Shown here piece by piece: positions 24,532-28,518 of a stretch of 28,518 nucleotides of DNA. This DNA comes from Flavobacteriales bacterium (GTDB lineage Bacteria; Bacteroidota; Bacteroidia; Flavobacteriales; PHOS-HE28): positions 1 through 28,518 of the forward strand of contig SSGN01000062.1 of NCBI GenBank assembly GCA_008016945.1, read 5' to 3'. Positions within the stretch are counted from its first letter, which is position 1. Every line of letters starts with the position of its first letter. The position numbers and the translations under genes were made by a program. The notes under the pieces are model-generated. The model did no database searches, was not told where the DNA came from, and saw only the letters and a program-made list of their open reading frames with translations.

Positions 24532-24546
24532 TCAACGACCGTGGAG

Positions 24547-25656
24547 ATGGAACCCATCCATGTGACCAAGACCTTCCTGCCCCCCGAGGAGGAATACCTG
24601 TTCTGGCTGCGGAAAGCGTACAGCACGCACGTGCTCACCAACAATGGCCCCATCGTACGCGAGTTGGAGGAACCCCTCCAGCGCCGCTTCGAGGTCCCCT
24701 TCTTCCGGAGCATGTCCAACGGCACCCTGGCCATCCAGCTCGCCATCCGTGCCTTGGGGGTGAAGGGCAAGGTGATCACCACCCCCTTCAGCTATGTGGC
24801 CACCACCAGCGCCATCCTGTGGGAAGGCTGCGAGCCGGTGTTCGTGGACATCGACCCGAAGACCTGCTGCATCGACCCCAACCTGATCGAAGCCGCCATC
24901 ACGCCGGACACCACCGCTATCCTGGCCACGCACGTGTACGGCATCCCCTGCGATGTGGAGGCCATTGATGCCATCGCCAAGAAGCACGGCCTGAAGGTGA
25001 TCTACGATGCGGCCCACGCCTTCGACGTGCAATACAAGGGACGCAGCATATTGCAGTGGGGCGATGCCAGCACCCTGAGCTTCCACGCCACCAAGCTCTT
25101 CCATACGGTGGAAGGGGGCGCCGTGGTGCTGCACGATGCGGAGGCCGATGATCGGTTGCGGCTCCTGCGCAGCTTCGGACACCGTGGCGATGAGCACTTC
25201 TGTTTGGGCATGAACGCCAAGATGAGCGAGGTGCACGCGGCAATGGGCATGGCGGTGTTGCCGCACGTGGAGCGGATCATCGAGGAAAGAGAACGCGTGG
25301 TCGGGGTGTACGACTCTGCCCTGTCCACGTTGGTTCATTGCCCACAAGCTCCTTTTGATGCACGCACGAATCATGCTTATTTTCCGGTGATCCTGCCGGA
25401 TGCGGCTACCACCGACCGAACGATGAGCACCATGGTGGAGAAGGGAGTCCATCCGAGGCGCTATTTCTATCCTTCCTTGAATACCTTGCCATATGTCAAT
25501 GGCGGGTCCTCTCCCATTTCAGAGGATTACGCCAACCGTGTATTGTGTCTTCCGTTGTACCCGGATCTTTCACCCGCAGACCAGGATAGGGTGATCATGT
25601 CGTTCCTGGCAGGCATTGGGCGTTCCAGTCCGGTCTATCTTCGTGGGCCTGTCTGA
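24547..25656 (+). CDS. DegT/DnrJ/EryC1/StrS family sugar aminotransferase
   Basis: A 369-residue PLP enzyme that transfers an amino group to a nucleotide-linked keto sugar. Motifs are FLPPEEEY (10-17), SNGTLAIQLAIRAL (57-70), TPFSYVATTSAI (79-90), DIDPKTCCIDP (101-111), YDAAHAFDV (153-161, PLP ring contact) and the Schiff-base Lys183 in FHATKLFHTVEGG. Start taken as the ATG at 24547; a GTG two codons earlier is possible. Base composition drops sharply from about codon 259 (near 25,320) to the end: hand counts give 63-65% GC before and 48% just after, although the reading frame is intact. That suggests the 3' third came in by recombination. The stop codon lies in a hairpin. Confidence 0.92.
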   Translation: MEPIHVTKTFLPPEEEYLFWLRKAYSTHVLTNNGPIVRELEEPLQRRFEVPFFRSMSNGTLAIQLAIRALGVKGKVITTPFSYVATTSAILWEGCEPVFVDIDPKTCCIDPNLIEAAITPDTTAILATHVYGIPCDVEAIDAIAKKHGLKVIYDAAHAFDVQYKGRSILQWGDASTLSFHATKLFHTVEGGAVVLHDAEADDRLRLLRSFGHRGDEHFCLGMNAKMSEVHAAMGMAVLPHVERIIEERERVVGVYDSALSTLVHCPQAPFDARTNHAYFPVILPDAATTDRTMSTMVEKGVHPRRYFYPSLNTLPYVNGGSSPISEDYANRVLCLPLYPDLSPADQDRVIMSFLAGIGRSSPVYLRGPV

Positions 25657-25670
25657 AGGTCTCGGACAGG
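25648..25670 (+). terminator. Hairpin at the end of the aminotransferase gene
   Basis: CCTGTCTGA (25648-25656, including the stop codon) pairs with TCGGACAGG (25662-25670) through nine pairs, one of them G-T, around a five-base loop. The following bases TGTGCTCCTT are only weakly T-rich, so it may be a partial terminator or an attenuating hairpin before the WbqC gene. Confidence 0.4.
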
Positions 25671-25725
25671 TGTGCTCCTTGGGGCCGAGTGGGTTCTATC
25701 GTATGGAGTGTGGTGAACGTGACTG

Positions 25726-26466
25726 ATGGTTGAAAGCATGGTCCAAGGATTGGTGAACGGTCGGGCGGCGATCATGCAGCCCTATTTCTTTCCATATATT
25801 GGTTATTACCAGATGGCTGCTGCGGTGGAGCGCTTTCTGATCTACGATGATGTTAATTTCATCAACCGCGGATACATCAATCGTAATCGCCTGCTTGTGA
25901 ATGGGAAGGAATGGTATTTCACGGTGCCATTGTCAGGTGCCAGCCAGAATAAGTTGATCAAGGATGTGACGATCGACATGACTGGTTGGGAGCGCTGGAA
26001 GAAGGGCTTTCTGCGTACTGTGGATATGAATTATAACAAGGCATTGAATTATCAGGTGGGCCGTGAACTACTGGAAGAGATATTGATGTTGACGGACGAC
26101 AGGATCACGAGTTTGGCGCAACGTTCGGTGCAATTGCTTTTGGAGCGACTCGGTCGGTCTGTGCATTTTCAACGAACCTCGGAAATGGGCTTGCGGACCG
26201 ACATTCGGTTCGAGGAGCGATTGATGCATATCTGCGAACAGGAAAGGATCCGATACTACATACAGGCGCAGGGAGGTACCGTGCTTTACTCGTCACAGCG
26301 TTGGCAGGATCACGGACTTTCACTCCAGTTCATCCGGCCCACTAGTATGGAATATGTGAGGAACGGTCCATTCATGCCTGGGCTTTCCATGCTTGACGCG
26401 ATACTCCACGTGCCTTTCCAAGAACTGGACCCCCTGCTGGACCGTTACGAGCTCTTCACGAACTGA
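25726..26466 (+). CDS. WbqC family protein
   Basis: A 246-residue protein with the hallmark of the WbqC family near its start: AAIMQPYFFPYIGYYQM (14-30) followed by DDVNFINRGYINRNRLLVNG (41-60). WbqC-like proteins occur in O-antigen and surface-glycan loci beside sugar aminotransferases and are thought to act on the amino group of a sugar; the exact reaction is not settled. The start could be 25726 or the ATG at 25738. The gene is clearly less GC-rich (about 47% in two hand-counted blocks) than the exporter genes and shares that composition with the 3' third of the aminotransferase gene. It ends 16 bp from the convergent kinase-like gene. Confidence 0.88.
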   Translation: MVESMVQGLVNGRAAIMQPYFFPYIGYYQMAAAVERFLIYDDVNFINRGYINRNRLLVNGKEWYFTVPLSGASQNKLIKDVTIDMTGWERWKKGFLRTVDMNYNKALNYQVGRELLEEILMLTDDRITSLAQRSVQLLLERLGRSVHFQRTSEMGLRTDIRFEERLMHICEQERIRYYIQAQGGTVLYSSQRWQDHGLSLQFIRPTSMEYVRNGPFMPGLSMLDAILHVPFQELDPLLDRYELFTN

Positions 26467-26482
26467 GCGCTCGTTCCAGGGT

Positions 26483-27721
26483 TCACCAAGTCGCGGATAG
26501 TATGGTTTTCGAAGCCGGAAGGAACACATGTTCCTCAGGCTCCATCTTAATTCCCGGCAGGTCCAGTTCAAGGCTGACCAGGATATGGGCCCACGCCAAA
26601 AGGATGTTTGGTACAGGTTCATGCCGAGGCAAGAGGGGCTGCACCATGTTTTGCACCCGCTGGTAACCGAATCGGCGGAACAGCACGACCAGATCAATGC
26701 CCCTGGGTCCGGTGGTGCAGCGCGCCCAATCGATCAAGACGGTACGTTCCTCGGACATGAGAACATTGTGGCGGTGCATATCCCCGTGGAGCAGCGAATA
26801 GTGTCTCTCTGGCTGCACCCGTGTATGGAAGGCATGCTCCATCAAATGCTCCATCGCCTGCACGACGGCATCGACCACGGGTTGCGAATAGCCTCGCTCC
26901 GTCACCGTACGGATCGTCCACTCCATGGTTTGTGTGAACCCTGCGGGCGTATGTACCATATGAAGCGCACTGGCCAGATACCCATGGCTCAATCCGTTCT
27001 CCGTGTTCCGCTCCCCGATCTCCCCCGCGACCGCTCCAAATGGGATCTCCGCAATGGCCTGGTAGTTCCGGACAAAGGCCGATACCTCGTCCGTGCTCAT
27101 CGAGCCCGAGTCCGCACTACGGCCCGGCACGCGTTCCATGGTGAGCAGGACCATGTTCGGCGTGACCTGCCAAAGGTCGAGCGGATCAGGGGAGATCGTG
27201 GCCAGCTTCGGGAATGCCCTTCTTATTCGCGAATAGAACGCCACTTCCCGTCCGCAATGATCCTGGTGCATGATCTTGGTGATGGCCTCAACCACACCTC
27301 CGCCGGGGGCGGTGATCCGGTGCGACCAAAAGCCGAGATTCTGGATCATGGAATCCGGAAAGCAGGCATATTCCGATCGGATCCTCCCTCCCTTCAGCCC
27401 CTGCCCGTCCAGGAGCCTCTGCTGCAACCGCTCCAAGACATTTCCATCGTTCCTGCCGAGCACTTTCTGAACTTGCTCTTCTGCGTGCTGCGTTTTTCCA
27501 GCCCGGCCAAGCCCTTGGATGTAAAGGATCCGAGCGAGTTCATCAACGGGGAACCGCGTCAGATATGCGGCCAGCTCATTGAGCACACCGTCCTGGTCAG
27601 GCATGGCCCGTACGGCCAACGGCAGCCTCAAGTAGGCGTCAGGCCCGCGTTCCGCCCTGAGCAAAGCAGCAAGGGCTTGCATGTTCTCGGATCCTTTGTA
27701 CGCGATCGTTGTCGGATTCAA
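26483..27721 (-). CDS. Aminoglycoside-phosphotransferase-fold (APH) kinase-like protein
   Basis: A 412-residue protein whose C-terminal two thirds show the APH/choline-kinase fold: a possible ATP lysine in EAITKIM (Lys149), the catalytic loop LLHGDMHRHNVLM (310-322, Asp314 and Asn319), and LIDWARCTTGPRGIDLVVLF (329-348, metal-binding Asp331). The first ~110 residues are helical and rich in Gln, Leu and Glu, and are not part of the kinase core. Enzymes of this fold phosphorylate small molecules such as sugars, choline or antibiotics; in this context a glycan or lipid precursor is more likely than drug resistance. The ATG at 27721 overlaps the acetyltransferase stop (ATGA). Confidence 0.8.
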   Translation of the reverse strand: MNPTTIAYKGSENMQALAALLRAERGPDAYLRLPLAVRAMPDQDGVLNELAAYLTRFPVDELARILYIQGLGRAGKTQHAEEQVQKVLGRNDGNVLERLQQRLLDGQGLKGGRIRSEYACFPDSMIQNLGFWSHRITAPGGGVVEAITKIMHQDHCGREVAFYSRIRRAFPKLATISPDPLDLWQVTPNMVLLTMERVPGRSADSGSMSTDEVSAFVRNYQAIAEIPFGAVAGEIGERNTENGLSHGYLASALHMVHTPAGFTQTMEWTIRTVTERGYSQPVVDAVVQAMEHLMEHAFHTRVQPERHYSLLHGDMHRHNVLMSEERTVLIDWARCTTGPRGIDLVVLFRRFGYQRVQNMVQPLLPRHEPVPNILLAWAHILVSLELDLPGIKMEPEEHVFLPASKTILSATW

Positions 27722-28278
27722 TCAGCCCAGTACTTGGTCTGCTGCGCCAGCTGACGGTAATCCGCACAGGTCACCCCGACCATGATCCGGTCCCAATGGC
27801 GACCTTTCCGATAGTACCAATCCCGTTGCCGACCTTCCTCCTTCCACCCGCATTTACCCAGGTACAACTTCAAGGATGCTTCGTTGAAAGCGATCATGGA
27901 GCCATCTAAGCGGATCAGCCCAAGTTCATCAAAGGCATAGCGCATCACAGCCATTACCGCATCCTGGCCATAGCCTTTGCCACGTGTGTCCTTGTTGCCG
28001 AGCATCAAGCCGTGGAAGGCATTGCGGTTCTTCCAATCGATGTCTACCAAGTTCGCCGTGCCGATCAGCCCATGTTCTGCGGTTTCAATGGCGAACCGCT
28101 GATCTCTGGAGCCCAAGGAAAAGCTGGCATACCATTTTCGTTGGTCTTCTGCACTCGATGGGAAATGCCATCCGCCCAGCCCCGCTTGGATGTCTGGGTC
28201 ATTCGCCCATGCCAGGAGTTGGGGTAGGTCCTCTGGTTCAATGGCGCGCAAGAGTGTCTTCTTACCCAGGATGTTCAT
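27718..28278 (-). CDS. GNAT family N-acetyltransferase (RimJ/RimL-like)
   Basis: A 186-residue acetyl-CoA-dependent acetyltransferase. The acetyl-CoA pyrophosphate loop is RGKGYG (99-104), followed by a helix (QDAVMAVMRYAFDEL), and the C-terminal FNEASLKLYLGKCGWKEEGRQRDWYYRKGRHWD pattern, seen in sections, is typical of RimJ/RimL-type enzymes. These may act on proteins or on nucleotide-linked amino sugars (PseH-like); the neighbouring aminotransferase and WbqC genes make an amino sugar plausible. The ATG at 28278 is chosen over 28317 because it overlaps the stop of the upstream frame by ATGA and fits the family start. Confidence 0.87.
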   Translation of the reverse strand: MNILGKKTLLRAIEPEDLPQLLAWANDPDIQAGLGGWHFPSSAEDQRKWYASFSLGSRDQRFAIETAEHGLIGTANLVDIDWKNRNAFHGLMLGNKDTRGKGYGQDAVMAVMRYAFDELGLIRLDGSMIAFNEASLKLYLGKCGWKEEGRQRDWYYRKGRHWDRIMVGVTCADYRQLAQQTKYWAD

Positions 28279-28518
28279 GTGGTGTTCGATAGGAGGGCCA
28301 AGGTACTGAGGCGGCAATATAGAAGTGTGCGGTTAGGCTCGGTCTTGAGAAAGGGGAGAAGTAGGAGCTGCACGCCGATCTTCACATAGTTTATGGGTGC
28401 CTCGAAGAACCACGAACGGATGGCGCACACCGCTATCATTCGTCCAGACGAGGCGCTCCGAAGAGAGGATACTGGATCGAAGTATCCGACTGAGGAGCAA
28501 CAAAGTATGGGCGAATGA
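28275..28518 (-). CDS. Possible C-terminal end of a gene running off the right edge
   Basis: On the minus strand a frame is open from the window edge (28518) to a TGA at 28277-28275 that overlaps the acetyltransferase ATG by ATGA, the same arrangement used by eight other junctions here. About 80 codons are visible, with a central segment WFFEAPINYVKIGVQLLLLPFL that could be a membrane-associated helix or hydrophobic core. The rest is rich in Ser, Leu and Arg and shows no motif I recognise. Its start, if real, lies outside the window. The overlap supports it; the unusual composition argues against it. Confidence 0.4.
   Translation of the reverse strand, partial: HSPILCCSSVGYFDPVSSLRSASSGRMIAVCAIRSWFFEAPINYVKIGVQLLLLPFLKTEPNRTLLYCRLSTLALLSNTT

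Noticed and set aside
26483..27721. APH-fold gene as an antibiotic resistance determinant
   Set aside because: The fold covers many kinases. The long N-terminal extension and the glycan-gene context make a drug-modifying role poorly supported.
1..28518. CRISPR array, tRNA or rRNA genes, prophage
   Set aside because: No regularly spaced direct repeats, no cloverleaf sequence and no phage or integrase genes were noticed on either strand.

Overview
The window looks like chromosome of a high-GC member of the Bacteroidota, most likely a Flavobacteriales-type lineage. The evidence is seen in the sequence plus knowledge of the group. Several genes are preceded by the Bacteroidota-type -7 box TAnnTTTG, and there are essentially no Shine-Dalgarno sequences. 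There is a rel / fur-like / purA cluster, a tyrosine autokinase of the Wzc type, and an exosortase with a tiny PID-CTERM substrate. No rRNA, tRNA or CRISPR array was seen. Genes are dense, and many neighbours overlap by ATGA.

Left part (1-5.4 kb): the 3' end of a proline-rich protein; a lone SiaC-like (DUF1987) phosphoprotein gene; a tandem universal stress protein; and a 515-bp gene-free stretch. That stretch holds a 161-bp MITE-like palindromic element and a second compound inverted repeat. Then come a DUF1883 protein, an unknown two-helix membrane protein, a small basic protein, an Hsp20 chaperone with a palindromic upstream site, and a TonB-like periplasm-spanning protein.

Housekeeping and stringent-response block (5.4-12.7 kb, all minus strand): fahA, then rel (bifunctional (p)ppGpp synthetase/hydrolase), a Fur-family regulator, a STAS anti-anti-sigma-like protein, purA and an RsmF-type rRNA m5C methyltransferase. 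The fur, STAS and purA genes are joined by ATGA overlaps.

Cell-envelope region (12.8-28.5 kb): an acyltransferase-3 membrane enzyme; a membrane-anchored protein paired with an HTTM-like protein; a SAM methyltransferase; glyA; a three-gene exosortase operon (71-aa PID-CTERM peptide, exosortase, associated membrane protein); and, divergently, a Wzc-like tyrosine autokinase. These are followed by an FkbM methyltransferase, a Wzm/Wzt-type polysaccharide ABC exporter, a DegT-type sugar aminotransferase, a WbqC-family protein and, convergently, an APH-type kinase, a GNAT acetyltransferase and an open frame running off the right edge. Together these genes suggest synthesis, modification and export of a surface glycan, with a sorting system next to the exopolysaccharide kinase. 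Base composition falls sharply inside the DegT gene near 25,320 (about 63-65% to about 47-48% GC in hand-counted 60-base blocks), which suggests a recombination boundary in the glycan locus.

The most interesting items are the MITE whose target duplication is the stop codon of the stress-protein gene, the minimal exosortase/PID-CTERM operon beside the Wzc gene, the intragenic composition break, and the structured repeat at 2140-2269.
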